Shown in pieces: positions 43,334 through 52,333 of a DNA stretch of 62,880 nucleotides. A program made the position numbers and the translations under genes. Each line of letters starts with the position of its first letter. Within the stretch, counting starts at the first letter, position 1. The stretch spans positions 1-62,880 of the forward strand of contig CACAYX010000003.1 of the NCBI GenBank assembly GCA_902536775.1, read 5' to 3'. Under the pieces are notes generated by a model. The model was not told the DNA's origin. It ran no database searches and saw only the letters and a program-made list of their open reading frames with translations. Source of the DNA: an uncultured Prochlorococcus sp. (GTDB lineage: Bacteria; Cyanobacteriota; Cyanobacteriia; PCC-6307; Cyanobiaceae).

Positions 43334-44083
43334 ATGCAGAATCTTGTATCAAAAAAAGAAGAAGAGGAAAGAAGATTAAAAGCTTTAGCAGAATATAGGA
43401 TTTTGGGAACCAAGCCAGAATCATGTTATGACGATATTACAAAAATTGCTGCTACAACCTGTAATGTGCCTATTTCTTTAATGACTTTGGTAGACAAAGA
43501 TAAACAATGGTTTAAATCCAAAATAGGACTTCAAATATCAGAAACTAGAAGGGATTGGTCTTTTTGTACACATGCAATAAAAGAAAATAGTCCATTAATT
43601 ATTAATGATGCTTTTCAAGATGAAAGATTTATAAATAATCCATTGGTGACTGGAGATCCAAAGATTCGTTTTTATGCAGGTTTTCCCCTTAGAAATAGTG
43701 ATGGTAATAAGCTTGGAACTCTTTGTGTAATAGATAGAAAGCCAGGAAATCTTACTACACAACAATTTAATATTATGGAATTATTATCCAAGCAAATAGT
43801 TTCATTTTTAGAGCTTAGAAAAAAGTCATTAAATTTGCTTGATGCATTGTCTAATTTGCATAAACAGGAAGGGATTTTATCTGTATGTTCATATTGCAGA
43901 GAAGTGAAAAATAAGGAGGGCGATTGGATGCATTTAGAAAAATATCTTTCGAAAATTAGTGATATTAGATTCAGTCATGGGGTTTGTGATAATTGTATGG
44001 AAAAACATTTCCCAGATGTAATAGAAGTGTGGAATAAAAACGATTTTTTTGAAGATGGTCAAAAAAGGTTTTTAGAGTCTTAG
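43334..44083 (+). CDS. GAF-domain sensor protein with C-terminal Cys cluster
   Basis: 249 residues. Residues about 15-165 form a GAF domain: LTEYRILGT-like opening, WFKSKIGLQISETRRDWSFC, and IIND-x5-DERFINNPLVTGDP, with GFPLRNSDGNKLGTLCVID. Residues about 185-235 carry VCSYCREVKNKEGDW and HGVCDNCMEKHFPD: two Cys-x2-Cys pairs typical of the segment following GAF or receiver domains. The pattern suggests ligand sensing plus a redox or metal site. No histidine kinase is attached; partner unknown. Confidence 0.86.
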   Translation: MQNLVSKKEEEERRLKALAEYRILGTKPESCYDDITKIAATTCNVPISLMTLVDKDKQWFKSKIGLQISETRRDWSFCTHAIKENSPLIINDAFQDERFINNPLVTGDPKIRFYAGFPLRNSDGNKLGTLCVIDRKPGNLTTQQFNIMELLSKQIVSFLELRKKSLNLLDALSNLHKQEGILSVCSYCREVKNKEGDWMHLEKYLSKISDIRFSHGVCDNCMEKHFPDVIEVWNKNDFFEDGQKRFLES

Positions 44084-44171
44084 AATTAATAATTTGCTTT
44101 TTATTGTTTAATCAATTTTCTAAACAAATTCTTTATTTGGTGGTTAGTATTGTATAAATTTTGACTCGAAC

Positions 44172-44657
44172 ATGTTATTAGGAACTTTATTAACAGGTGA
44201 AATTGCTAAAAGTGCATTAGTAGCATATGTTCATTATTTAGGAATTATTTTGTGTTTCGGTTCTCTTTTGTTTGAAAGATTGACATTAAAAGTAGGTCTT
44301 AATAGAAATGAGACGATCTCAATGATAATTGCAGATGTGGTTTATGGTTTGGCAGGAGTTGCAATATTAGTTACTGGGATTTTGCGTGTTAAGTATTTTG
44401 GTCAAGGAGGTGATTTCTATACGGGTAATCCTGTGTTTTGGATAAAGGTTTCGCTCTACATTTTGGTTGGCTTACTTTCTTTATACCCAACGACAACATA
44501 TATCCTCTGGGCAATTCCACTAAGTAAGAATAAACTGCCTGAAATATCTGAAAATCTAGTTAAGAGGTTCAGACTAATCATTACTACTGAATTAGTGGGC
44601 TTTGCAACAATACCTTTGTTCGCAACTCTTATGGCTAGAGGTGTAGGTTTAGGTTGA
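44172..44657 (+). CDS. DUF2214-family membrane protein
   Basis: 161 residues with four hydrophobic helices. Family blocks: LVAYVHYLGIILCFGSLLFE, GLAGVAILVTGILRVKYFGQGG (motif GILRVKYF), NPVFWIKVSLYILVGLLSLY and PTTTYILW. DUF2214 is widespread in cyanobacteria; His and Arg in the membrane suggest haem or ion handling, which is unproven. Its stop overlaps the start of the DUF1643 gene (TTGA), so both are coupled. Confidence 0.88.
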   Translation: MLLGTLLTGEIAKSALVAYVHYLGIILCFGSLLFERLTLKVGLNRNETISMIIADVVYGLAGVAILVTGILRVKYFGQGGDFYTGNPVFWIKVSLYILVGLLSLYPTTTYILWAIPLSKNKLPEISENLVKRFRLIITTELVGFATIPLFATLMARGVGLG

Positions 44658-45193
44658 AAAATTTTTTTTTAGAAAGAAATTGTTTAATAAGTGCTAACAA
44701 AATATATAGATGGAGTTTAAGTTATAAGATTTCTAAATCTAAAAAAGAGATTATTTTTATTGGTCTAAATCCTTCATTATCAGATGCAGTTTTCTTGGAT
44801 AATACAACAAAAAAGATAATTAAAATCTCGAAAAACAACAATTACGGCAAAGTAAAATTAATAAATCTATTTGCTCTTATTTCAAGCAAACCAGAAAAAC
44901 TTTTTAAACACAAAAACCCTGTGGGTTATCTAAACAATAATCATATTTATAAAAACTTAAAACACTGGTCTGAAAATAAAAATTGTGATTTATGGTTAGG
45001 TTGGGGTAACAAAGGAAAATTTCTAAATAGAAATAAAAAAATATCAAAAAAAATAGTGCATTATAATTCAATTAGGAAAATTAATTTTGATAATCCTCTT
45101 GGACCGCTTTTAATTAAGAAAACAATCAAAGATAATCCAATACACCCTCTATATTGTTCTGATAATTCCATCCTCCAATCTTATTTTTGGTAG
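44654..45193 (+). CDS. DUF1643-family protein
   Basis: 179 residues from a TTG start that overlaps the preceding TGA. It has the DUF1643 blocks YRWSLSYKISKSKKEIIFIG, IGLNPSLSDA, TTKKIIKISKNNNYGKVKLI with NLFAL, and the end NPIHPLYCSD. DUF1643 resembles uracil-DNA-glycosylase-like folds in outline, but catalysis has not been established. TTG is the only start that keeps the first conserved block. Confidence 0.85.
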   Translation: MKNFFLERNCLISANKIYRWSLSYKISKSKKEIIFIGLNPSLSDAVFLDNTTKKIIKISKNNNYGKVKLINLFALISSKPEKLFKHKNPVGYLNNNHIYKNLKHWSENKNCDLWLGWGNKGKFLNRNKKISKKIVHYNSIRKINFDNPLGPLLIKKTIKDNPIHPLYCSDNSILQSYFW

Positions 45194-45270
45194 TAAGGCT
45201 AAATGCGAACCAGTATTTTTAGCTATTCCATTAAATATGTGTTAATTTCTATTTGTTAAGTTAACCTAAT

Positions 45271-45399
45271 ATGAAAATTTCAAAGCAATTAAATAAACTA
45301 AAAAACTTGAATGTTGAGGCAGAAAAATGTTCTACAAGAGAAGAAGCAAAAAAAATAATTAATAAAGCAAATAAAGCACAAAGTAAAATCAACAAATAA
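45271..45399 (+). CDS. small helical protein, 42 aa
   Basis: MKISKQLNKLKNLNVEAEKC then STREEAKKIINKANKAQSKI. Highly charged with regular Leu/Ile/Ala spacing; it resembles one or two helices of a coiled coil. It lies 78 nt after DUF1643 on the same strand. Clean frame, moderate confidence. Confidence 0.52.
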   Translation: MKISKQLNKLKNLNVEAEKCSTREEAKKIINKANKAQSKINK

Positions 45400-45486
45400 T
45401 TAAAAAGTAATTTCACTTATTCATAATTTATAATTTTCAAAAATATCTAATTTACACAAATACACCATATTTATTTCTTAGTATTT

Positions 45487-46218
45487 ATGTCTTTAAAAAT
45501 AATTAAAATAAGGAAATCGAACGAAAGATTTAGATCGACTAGAGAATGGCTAAATTCGATGCATTCATTTTCTTTCGCAGAGCATAGAGATCCAAAATGG
45601 GATAATTTTGGGAAAATTAGAGTTATAAACGAAGATATTATTTCTCCTAATGCAGGATTTAATACACATTCTCATGCAAATATGGAAATAATTACTTTCG
45701 TAACAAAAGGAGCAATAACTCATAGAGACTCTTTAAACAATCATGGAAAAATTCACAAAGATGAAGTACAAGTTATGTCTGCAGGTACTGGAATCTCTCA
45801 TAGCGAGAAGAATGAAGAAAATGAGAACTGTAAGTTGTTCCAGATTTGGATATACCCTCAAAAAGAAAATATCAAACCTCGATATGATCAAATTTCATTA
45901 AATGAAAAGTTGTGGGACAATCTTATTTTTAATTACAAAGACGGTAAAAATAATAAGCTTTTTCTAAATCAAAGTATCTCTTTATGGCGTTGTAAATATA
46001 AGCCAATTAAAGAAAAAAAATTGCCTTTAAAAATCGATAAATATAATTGGATACAAATAATAGAAGGTAATCTTTTATTAAAAAGTAAAGACTCTAATTC
46101 AAATATATTTCTCGAATCTGGAGATGGCTTGGGTTTTGAAGTTAATTATTATAACGATGTCTCTATAGATACTGAAAAAGACTTAGATTTTCTCTTATTT
46201 TCAATGCCTTCCTTATAA
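45487..46218 (+). CDS. pirin-family bicupin protein
   Basis: 243 residues. The N-terminal cupin has WLNSMHSFSFAEHRDPKWDN, then the metal ligands in GFNTHSHANMEIITFV (His-x-His and Glu) and VMSAGTGISHSEKNEE (His). These four positions bind Fe in pirins and in the quercetin dioxygenase YhhW. The C-terminal domain is shorter. Substrate unknown. It is single on the plus strand and converges on the next gene, leaving 13 nt. Confidence 0.92.
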   Translation: MSLKIIKIRKSNERFRSTREWLNSMHSFSFAEHRDPKWDNFGKIRVINEDIISPNAGFNTHSHANMEIITFVTKGAITHRDSLNNHGKIHKDEVQVMSAGTGISHSEKNEENENCKLFQIWIYPQKENIKPRYDQISLNEKLWDNLIFNYKDGKNNKLFLNQSISLWRCKYKPIKEKKLPLKIDKYNWIQIIEGNLLLKSKDSNSNIFLESGDGLGFEVNYYNDVSIDTEKDLDFLLFSMPSL

Positions 46219-46231
46219 TTTATCTATTATT

Positions 46232-46546
46232 TTAACTATCAACTCCTCTATTAAATGCATTTAAAGCTTGCAAAGCCATATTAAGGTGAACTTCCATAGC
46301 ACCAAGTGCAATTAATGAATTTGGTGATTTATCTTTTAGTAAATTCTCTTTTCTTTTTGATAACTCATTAACTACCTTCTTAGTTGAAGCTTCCCAATTG
46401 TTGATTAACTCTTCAAATTCTCTTTTTTCAGGGCTTTCTATTTCTGCTAATTCATCAGAAAAATGAGAATCTTTTTGTGCCTTAAGCATCAAGTAACTTA
46501 ATTTTTTATGACTTATTGCTTGAGGTAAATTGTTAGATTCACTCAT
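46232..46546 (-). CDS. conserved cyanobacterial hypothetical protein, 104 aa
   Basis: Mostly helical and acidic: LPQAISHKKLSYLMLKAQKD, SPEKREFEELINNWEASTKK, and end SLIALGAMEVHLNMALQALN. No membrane segment, no Cys. Conserved-looking motifs (PEKREFEELINNWE) suggest a cyanobacterial family, but I cannot give its number. It follows murD in the opposite sense of reading order on the minus strand, about 100 nt after it. Confidence 0.72.
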   Translation of the reverse strand: MSESNNLPQAISHKKLSYLMLKAQKDSHFSDELAEIESPEKREFEELINNWEASTKKVVNELSKRKENLLKDKSPNSLIALGAMEVHLNMALQALNAFNRGVDS

Positions 46547-46647
46547 TGCTAGTAGTTAATTTATAGACAAAATCTAACTAATTAAGTGAATATTTGCTAG
46601 GGGGTAAACGGTTGTGATGACCGACCTGAAATTTACGAAATGATACT

Positions 46648-48063
46648 TTAACAAAAAATGGATTTATTAACCTTTAATTTTTCACTTATTAGTTTCTTGA
46701 AATAATCTCCACGCTCTTCATAATTCTTAAATTGATCAAAACTAGAGCATGAAGGTGAGAATAATAATGTTCCAACCCTATTATTTTGTAAATAATGAAA
46801 AACAAAATTTAAGAGCTCTTTTAGTTCTGAAAATTCAAAAATATTTTTTTTAAATCCCTCATTAATAAGCGCCATTTTTAGGACTTTTGAGCTTTCTCCA
46901 AAAAGGAAAACACATTTAACTTTTTTCTTTAAAACTTTTATCCACTCACTATATTCATTGCCTTTTAATCTTCCCCCAGCAATGATTATTATTTGACCTT
47001 CAATTGAATTTATTCCCGCAATAGATGAGTCAAAATTTGTAGCTTTACTATCATTAATGATTTCCAGATCATTATTTTTATAAATTGTTTCCATCCTATG
47101 GGGTAATTGTTTGTAATTAGATAAAGAATCTTTAATCTTCTTGCCAGATAATCCAACTTTTCTTGCTGCTGCAATTACCAATAAAAGATTTTGAAGATTA
47201 TGCATTCCTTTTAAAGAAAAACGTTTAAGTTTGAATAATTTCTGCCCTCTCTCAACAATGTACGCTTGTTCATCTATCCAATAATCGCAATGAATAAAAT
47301 TTGATTTATCGAAACTAGTTGTTATCCAAACCCCTCTTGATAGCGAACTGTAGTGATTTCTTAGGTTTTTATCGTCATAATTATAAATTCTAAAATCAGA
47401 TTTTTCTAATAAGCTTTTTTTTATGTTGAAATAGTTTTCAAGTGTTTTATGTCTTTCAAGATGATCTTCTGTGAAGGTTGTCCATATTCCAATATTAGGT
47501 TTTACTTCTGGAGATATTTCTATTTGATAACTGCTTAATTCAGCTACAACCCAATCAATTTTTTCATGTTTTTTGGAGTGAGCATACTTACATAAAGGTG
47601 TACCAATATTTCCAGCAAAAGGAGCATATAATCCAGTATCACAGAGTATATGGCTTAGTAGATGAGTAACAGTAGTCTTGCCATTAGTGCCAGTAATACC
47701 TATCCAATTTGTGTCTTTTAAAATTTCCCATGCAACATTAATTTCTCCAAAAACTTTAATTCCCTTTTTTTTTAATTCAATAATAGTTATATGGTCATAA
47801 GGTATTGATGGACTTACAACAACAGATTCGATCTCGTTCAAAAAAGGTTGAATTTCTTCATATACAAATTCTTTATTTAGAGAAACTATGATATTAAGCT
47901 CTTCTAATGCTGTTTTTCTTTCTAAGAATTCTATCCCATCTTTACTTTCCCAAACAATTACTCTTTTATTAATGCTTCTCAAATACTTGGCAGCCCAAAA
48001 TCCAGATTTACCTAATCCAATTACAAGATTAATATTTCTTTTACTTGAATGATTATCTATCAT
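46648..48063 (-). CDS. murD: UDP-N-acetylmuramoylalanine--D-glutamate ligase
   Basis: 471 residues from the ATG at 48063; an upstream ATG at 48111 would add 16 residues. The N-terminal Rossmann fold starts [18 protein letters not shown]. The ATP-binding P-loop is [16 protein letters not shown], and the Mur ligase C-terminal domain includes [20 protein letters not shown] then KATN. MurD adds D-glutamate to UDP-MurNAc-L-Ala in the cytoplasm for peptidoglycan. No other mur genes are adjacent, as is usual in Prochlorococcus. Confidence 0.95.
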   Translation of the reverse strand: MIDNHSSKRNINLVIGLGKSGFWAAKYLRSINKRVIVWESKDGIEFLERKTALEELNIIVSLNKEFVYEEIQPFLNEIESVVVSPSIPYDHITIIELKKKGIKVFGEINVAWEILKDTNWIGITGTNGKTTVTHLLSHILCDTGLYAPFAGNIGTPLCKYAHSKKHEKIDWVVAELSSYQIEISPEVKPNIGIWTTFTEDHLERHKTLENYFNIKKSLLEKSDFRIYNYDDKNLRNHYSSLSRGVWITTSFDKSNFIHCDYWIDEQAYIVERGQKLFKLKRFSLKGMHNLQNLLLVIAAARKVGLSGKKIKDSLSNYKQLPHRMETIYKNNDLEIINDSKATNFDSSIAGINSIEGQIIIIAGGRLKGNEYSEWIKVLKKKVKCVFLFGESSKVLKMALINEGFKKNIFEFSELKELLNFVFHYLQNNRVGTLLFSPSCSSFDQFKNYEERGDYFKKLISEKLKVNKSIFC

Positions 48064-48163
48064 TAAATTTATAATTGCATTTATATTAATTGTGTTTAAA
48101 GGGTAATTCAATCATGAGATTTTCCTTCAGTATTTATAGTATTCGCCCAAGAAAAGTTAATTA

Positions 48164-48430
48164 ATGGAAGATAATACTGCAAAATATTGGTTCTCTTGGT
48201 TTTATGAAAAGTGGGAGAAAAATGCTCCAGGTGAATTAATTGAACAGGGTTTAACTCCGTCTCAGATTGCTGAGCGCTTTGTTAATGAAAACCATGATAG
48301 TTTGATTCAATTGTCAAAAAAAATTGATGAAAAAAATTATGATGCCTTAACAGAATTCATGAAACTCTCAGAGAGTGAATTACATATCTTGAAGTATTTT
48401 CTAAAGTTAGTAAAAATGAAAAATTTATAA
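48164..48430 (+). CDS. small acidic protein, paralogue of the gene at 37400, 88 aa
   Basis: AKYWFSWFYEKWEKNAPGEL, then SQIAERFVNENHDSLIQLSK, then FMKLSESELHILKYFLKLVK. It is related to the 105-aa protein at 37400 through the shared (V/I)AE-F and F-KL-E-E-H-L patterns. The C-terminus overlaps the convergent SDR gene by 6 nt. Soluble, helical; function unknown. Confidence 0.75.
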   Translation: MEDNTAKYWFSWFYEKWEKNAPGELIEQGLTPSQIAERFVNENHDSLIQLSKKIDEKNYDALTEFMKLSESELHILKYFLKLVKMKNL

Positions 48431-49354
48431 GAAGTTATTAAGTATTTCGAGGCTTTTTTCCCATAAATTTTTTCTTTCTTTTTTATTCATGGCGAAAGGA
48501 GAAGTAGGGGATAGTTTTGGATGACCTCTGAAATTAAATCTAGGACCATAATGATCACCGCCTCTTGCTTCTGGTGAAGTAGCTGCAAAAAGCTGAGGTA
48601 AAGCACCCATCTCGGCAGTTTGAAAAATAGGACTAAATAATTCCAATGAGAATGTTTCTAATGGACCAGGGTTAGGTTTTTGTGCAGTAAAGAGATTTGT
48701 TTTTGCAATTCCTGGGTGAGCAGCTAATGAAAGTATATTTTTGTGTTTTAAGTTCTCATTTAGTTCTAAAGCAAACATTACATTTGCCAATTTGCTATTG
48801 GAGTAAGACTCCCATTTGTTGTAATAGTTCTCGGCTTTCAGATTTTCCCAACCAACTTTGCCAAAAAATTGTGCTCCGGAGGTCACCGTCACTATTCTAG
48901 ATTCTTCTTTTTTTTCAATAATTGGCAGAAGCTTTAGAGTTAAAAGCATGTGAGCTAGATGATTAACTGCAAATTGTATTTCATATCCTTGGGCACTAAG
49001 AGTTTTAGGCGGATGCATAATGCCTGCATTATTGATTAGTAAATCCAAATTTTCAAAATTATCAAAAATTTTTGACTGAACTTCAACAATATTTTTTAAA
49101 TCTGACAAATCTAATTCTAAAGGTGAAAACAATCCTTTAGGATTAAGACCTTTAAGTTTTTTGATAGTTTGATTAGCTTTTTCAAGCGATCTACAAGCTA
49201 TAACAACATGAGCATTTTTTTCAGCTAAGGCCTTTGCAGTGTAGTATCCAAGACCACTATTCGCACCAGTAATTAGCGCTGTTTTGCCTGTAAGAATTGG
49301 AATATTAGATGTTTCCCAGTTAGAGATTTTAGGTCTTGAAATAGTGGCAGTCAT
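48425..49354 (-). CDS. short-chain dehydrogenase/reductase
   Basis: 309 residues. NAD(P)-binding motif TGANSGLGYYTAKALAEK (TGxxxGxG), LDLLINNAGIMHPPK, catalytic Ser in VTSGAQF and Tyr-x3-Lys in YSNSKLANVMFALELN. This is the protochlorophyllide-reductase/retinol-dehydrogenase-like branch, often annotated as light-dependent Pchlide reductase-like. The residues of true POR were not fixed, so an oxidoreductase of unknown substrate is called. It converges on the preceding gene with a 6-nt overlap. Confidence 0.88.
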   Translation of the reverse strand: MTATISRPKISNWETSNIPILTGKTALITGANSGLGYYTAKALAEKNAHVVIACRSLEKANQTIKKLKGLNPKGLFSPLELDLSDLKNIVEVQSKIFDNFENLDLLINNAGIMHPPKTLSAQGYEIQFAVNHLAHMLLTLKLLPIIEKKEESRIVTVTSGAQFFGKVGWENLKAENYYNKWESYSNSKLANVMFALELNENLKHKNILSLAAHPGIAKTNLFTAQKPNPGPLETFSLELFSPIFQTAEMGALPQLFAATSPEARGGDHYGPRFNFRGHPKLSPTSPFAMNKKERKNLWEKSLEILNNFL

Positions 49355-49462
49355 TTAGTAATCCTGCAAATTGCTTTGGAATTTAACCAGAATTTAGTTA
49401 CTTTTCCACTGTAAATACTGGAAGTTAGTATCGTGAGCTTTTATTGAAGGTACTATTCAATA

Positions 49463-50212
49463 TTATTTTTCAATTGCATATTGCCATTCGTTATTTTGAG
49501 ATAAACTTTTCTCTCTAAGTAACTGTAATTTCCTACTATTTATTTTTATAACTATCCCATTAGTTGGATATTTCGCAAATATTTTTTTCTCTAACCAATT
49601 TTTTTTATATATTTGGATTTCGCTTGTATGATTTGTGAAGTAACTGTCAGGGGTGCTGAAGCCACATTTTTTAAGATAGTTAAGGGTTTCGTATTGATTA
49701 AGTCTTCCATTAAGTATTTGGAAACAGCAAAAGCGGAGACTTTCTCCAATCCCTTTCTTATCATTGAGGTATTTCCTTGTAATTCTTTGGGAAATGCCGG
49801 CAACTTGGTTTGTAGCGTATAGTTCACCTCTAATTTGAAAATCTCGTTTGATAGGAATACAATCGGGGACATTTTTAATTTGTTTAATTTTGCTTGAGAC
49901 ATCAAATCCTTTTTTTGTAATAGCTTTATAAAACTTGCCCTCTATATATCTAATTGCAATAGCACAGCCATCAATTTTTGGTTGAATGCTTAATCTTGTT
50001 TTTGTTAATAAACTTTCCAAAAATTCTTTATAGTTTTCTTTGGCTAATTTAGGCAAAAGTTTATTATTTTTTTGATTAAAGTAGTCAGGTTCTGGATCAA
50101 CAGGAATAAAGAGCTTTTCAAGTTGCTTAAATGCATCATCCGAAATTTTTCCTTCACCTATTCTGTATTGTTCATCTAGATACTTAACATCTTTCACTAA
50201 TAAATTATTCAT
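49463..50212 (-). CDS. NAD-dependent DNA ligase adenylation domain, stand-alone
   Basis: 249 residues, against about 670-700 for LigA. Residues 10-35 resemble the NMN-binding subdomain Ia. The adenylated Lys is K79 in IQPKIDGCAIAIRY (motif KxDG). Others are RGELYA (128-133, motif III), a DGIVIK-like motif read as TNGIVIKI, and a final EWQYAIEK (motif V). The OB fold, zinc finger, HhH and BRCT domains are absent. It could adenylate a partner or be inactive. Asp of motif IV is Asn here. Confidence 0.75.
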   Translation of the reverse strand: MNNLLVKDVKYLDEQYRIGEGKISDDAFKQLEKLFIPVDPEPDYFNQKNNKLLPKLAKENYKEFLESLLTKTRLSIQPKIDGCAIAIRYIEGKFYKAITKKGFDVSSKIKQIKNVPDCIPIKRDFQIRGELYATNQVAGISQRITRKYLNDKKGIGESLRFCCFQILNGRLNQYETLNYLKKCGFSTPDSYFTNHTSEIQIYKKNWLEKKIFAKYPTNGIVIKINSRKLQLLREKSLSQNNEWQYAIEK

Positions 50213-50489
50213 AACAATTTTGATAAATATTTAAAAATCTTTTAGAAAAAATAATTTAAATAAAGATTTGAAAATTAAAATTAGATCTAAAAAGTAATTG
50301 ACCACCAAATATCCTCCTACGTAGAGAGCGATTTAAGAGTATAAAATGTACTTATAAGGCGTTTAAATTAAATACTTCAATCAAACATATTTACTTAAAA
50401 GTGAAATAGAAAATTTTAAGGATTGATTTGAAGGCAAATTTTTGAAATTTCTATCAATAAAAAAAAAAATTTTTTAAAGTTATGAGAAA

Positions 50490-51644
50490 ATGTCATTTTT
50501 ATTAAAAGCTCAAAATACCTGGGAAAATTTTGCGAAATACAAAATCAATGATTATGCAAAATTAAGAAATTTTGATTTTGGGCCAAATAACGAAAGTTCA
50601 GTTTCAAAATTATCGCCTTTCATTACTCATAGAATATTATCGGAATATGATCTGATCCATGATATTAAAAGTAAGTACAAAATCAAAAATTCAACTAAAT
50701 TTGTTGAAGAAATATTTTGGAGAGTTTACTGGAAAGGGTGGATGGAAAATAGACCTAAAGTTTGGAGAAATTTTATTTCAGAAAACAATCTCAATTTTGA
50801 TTATGAGCTATATGAAAGTGCGATTAATGGCAATACAGAATTAGTTTTTTTTAATTCTTGGGTCCATGAATTAAAGCAGTACAACTATTTGCATAACCAT
50901 ACAAGAATGTGGTTTGCGAGTACTTGGATATTTAATTTAGGCCTCCCATGGCAATTGGGAGCAAAGTTTTTCTTTAAATATCTTTTTGATGGAGATGCTT
51001 CATCTAATCTCCTTAGCTGGAGATGGGTCGGAGGATTGCAAACGAAGGGAAAACAATATCTTTTTTCATCATCAAACCTCAGAAAGTTTTCAAATAATAG
51101 ATTTAGTGTAGAAAAAATAAGTAACCAACAAATTTTTCTTGAAGAACCTAATCAAATACCATTTGAAGATGAGATTTATAAAAATGATATGGATCCTAAA
51201 TCAGATAATCTGATTATGTTTGAAAATGATCTGCATCTTGCAACTCTTAAAAATTTACTTCCAAGCTATAAAAAAGTATTTATTATCCTTTTAAAAAACG
51301 AACAAAGACAAATTAAATTGTCTGAATCTGTTTTGAAATTTAAACAAGATTTGGTCTCTGAATTTGTAGAGCAATTTGATAATGTTGAACAGATTGATCC
51401 TTGTTCATTGGAAAATACTTTGAAAAATACTAACGAAATAGACATTATTTATCCTGGAGTGGGAGAAAATTATGATTTCATAACTGAGTTTAAGAATTTA
51501 CACCATAAAAACATTTTTAACCTTGTTAGAGATGAAGATTTATTTGCTTGGAAATTCGCCAAAAAAGGGTTTTTCAAATTTAGAGAAAATATTCCGAAAA
51601 TCAATCAGAGAATATTAGAAAATTATTCAAAAAATAATTTTTAA
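50490..51644 (+). CDS. photolyase/cryptochrome-related FAD protein with reversed domain order
   Basis: 384 residues. The FAD-binding photolyase domain comes first: SKLSPFITHRILSEYDLI, EEIFWRVYWKGWM, and HNHTRMWFASTWIF with GDASSNLLSWRWVGG and YLFSSSNLRKFSNNRF. A Rossmann-like part starts near residue 228 with NLIMFENDLHLATLKNL, resembling the LVWFRNDLRLHDN opening of photolyase N-terminal domains. So the order looks permuted. A light-driven repair or signalling role is inferred from the family; the N-terminal antenna domain, if this is it, is at the wrong end. Confidence 0.78.
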   Translation: MSFLLKAQNTWENFAKYKINDYAKLRNFDFGPNNESSVSKLSPFITHRILSEYDLIHDIKSKYKIKNSTKFVEEIFWRVYWKGWMENRPKVWRNFISENNLNFDYELYESAINGNTELVFFNSWVHELKQYNYLHNHTRMWFASTWIFNLGLPWQLGAKFFFKYLFDGDASSNLLSWRWVGGLQTKGKQYLFSSSNLRKFSNNRFSVEKISNQQIFLEEPNQIPFEDEIYKNDMDPKSDNLIMFENDLHLATLKNLLPSYKKVFIILLKNEQRQIKLSESVLKFKQDLVSEFVEQFDNVEQIDPCSLENTLKNTNEIDIIYPGVGENYDFITEFKNLHHKNIFNLVRDEDLFAWKFAKKGFFKFRENIPKINQRILENYSKNNF

Positions 51645-51686
51645 CTTAGTTGAATCCCTAATTCAGAATAAGAATTTATTAGAGTA

Positions 51687-51702
51687 CTAAGTATAAATAC
51701 TT
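51687..51702 (+). promoter_or_regulatory. palindromic promoter element, copy 2
   Basis: Identical 16-mer to 23640-23655: CT followed by AAGTAT-AA-ATACTT. It lies 80 nt before the DoxX gene at 51782, in the gap after the photolyase-like gene. The TATAAAT core could serve as a -10 box. Two identical copies upstream of unrelated genes suggest a shared regulator or promoter class. Confidence 0.5.
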
Positions 51703-51781
51703 AATTAGACGCGACTTTTGAGGTTTAATCCACGATGGATACTGTGACTAGTTATTTTTACTTAAGGACAATTTTTTTATA

Positions 51782-52333
51782 GTGCTTTCAACAATTCTTA
51801 CCAAGTCGTTTAGCAAAGATACTGCTTTATTAATTCTTAGAGTTATAACTGGAACTGTTCTTATTCATCACGGTTATGAGAAATTAGCAAATATAGAAAA
51901 CTTCGCTGATGCATTTGTCAGACCTCTACATCTTCCATTCCCTATTTTTTTATCATACATAGCGGCATTCTCTGAAATAGGTGGTAGTTGGTTACTAATT
52001 ATCGGATTAGCTACAAGATTCGGGGCTTTGGCAATTGTGGGAACAATTTCTGTTGCTATATATCATGCACTCGTTACTTCAGGTTTTAATATTTTCTTAC
52101 TAGAGCTTTTACTTTTGTATTTCGCTTCAGCAACTTCAATTGCATTAACAGGGCCAGGTAATTTCTCCTTAGATGAAGTTATTATCAGAATTTTGAAATC
52201 AGAAGATGAAGAAGAAATTATAGGGTCAACAAAAACAAAAAATTCTAGGGAAGTCGAAGTTAAAGAAGAAGCAAGTAAAGGAGGCTTATTTCAATTTCTT
52301 CAAGCGAACATACTCTCAGATACTTCAAGCTAA
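51782..52333 (+). CDS. DoxX-family membrane protein, 183 aa
   Basis: 183 residues from a GTG start. Four helices: TALLILRVITGTVLIHHGYE, ISYIAAFSEIGGSWLLIIG-type, TRFGALAIVGTISVAIYHAL and LLELLLLYFASATSIALTGP. The HHGYEKL near residue 32 and PxPxFLSYIAAFSEIGG are DoxX hallmarks. The last 45 residues are acidic and charged (SEDEEEIIGSTK). It is preceded by the shared palindromic element. Its redox substrate is unknown. Confidence 0.88.
   Translation: MLSTILTKSFSKDTALLILRVITGTVLIHHGYEKLANIENFADAFVRPLHLPFPIFLSYIAAFSEIGGSWLLIIGLATRFGALAIVGTISVAIYHALVTSGFNIFLLELLLLYFASATSIALTGPGNFSLDEVIIRILKSEDEEEIIGSTKTKNSREVEVKEEASKGGLFQFLQANILSDTSS

Noticed and set aside
49591-49905. 104-aa minus-strand ORF within the ligase-like gene
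   Set aside because: Alternative frame of a gene with clear ligase motifs; no independent evidence.
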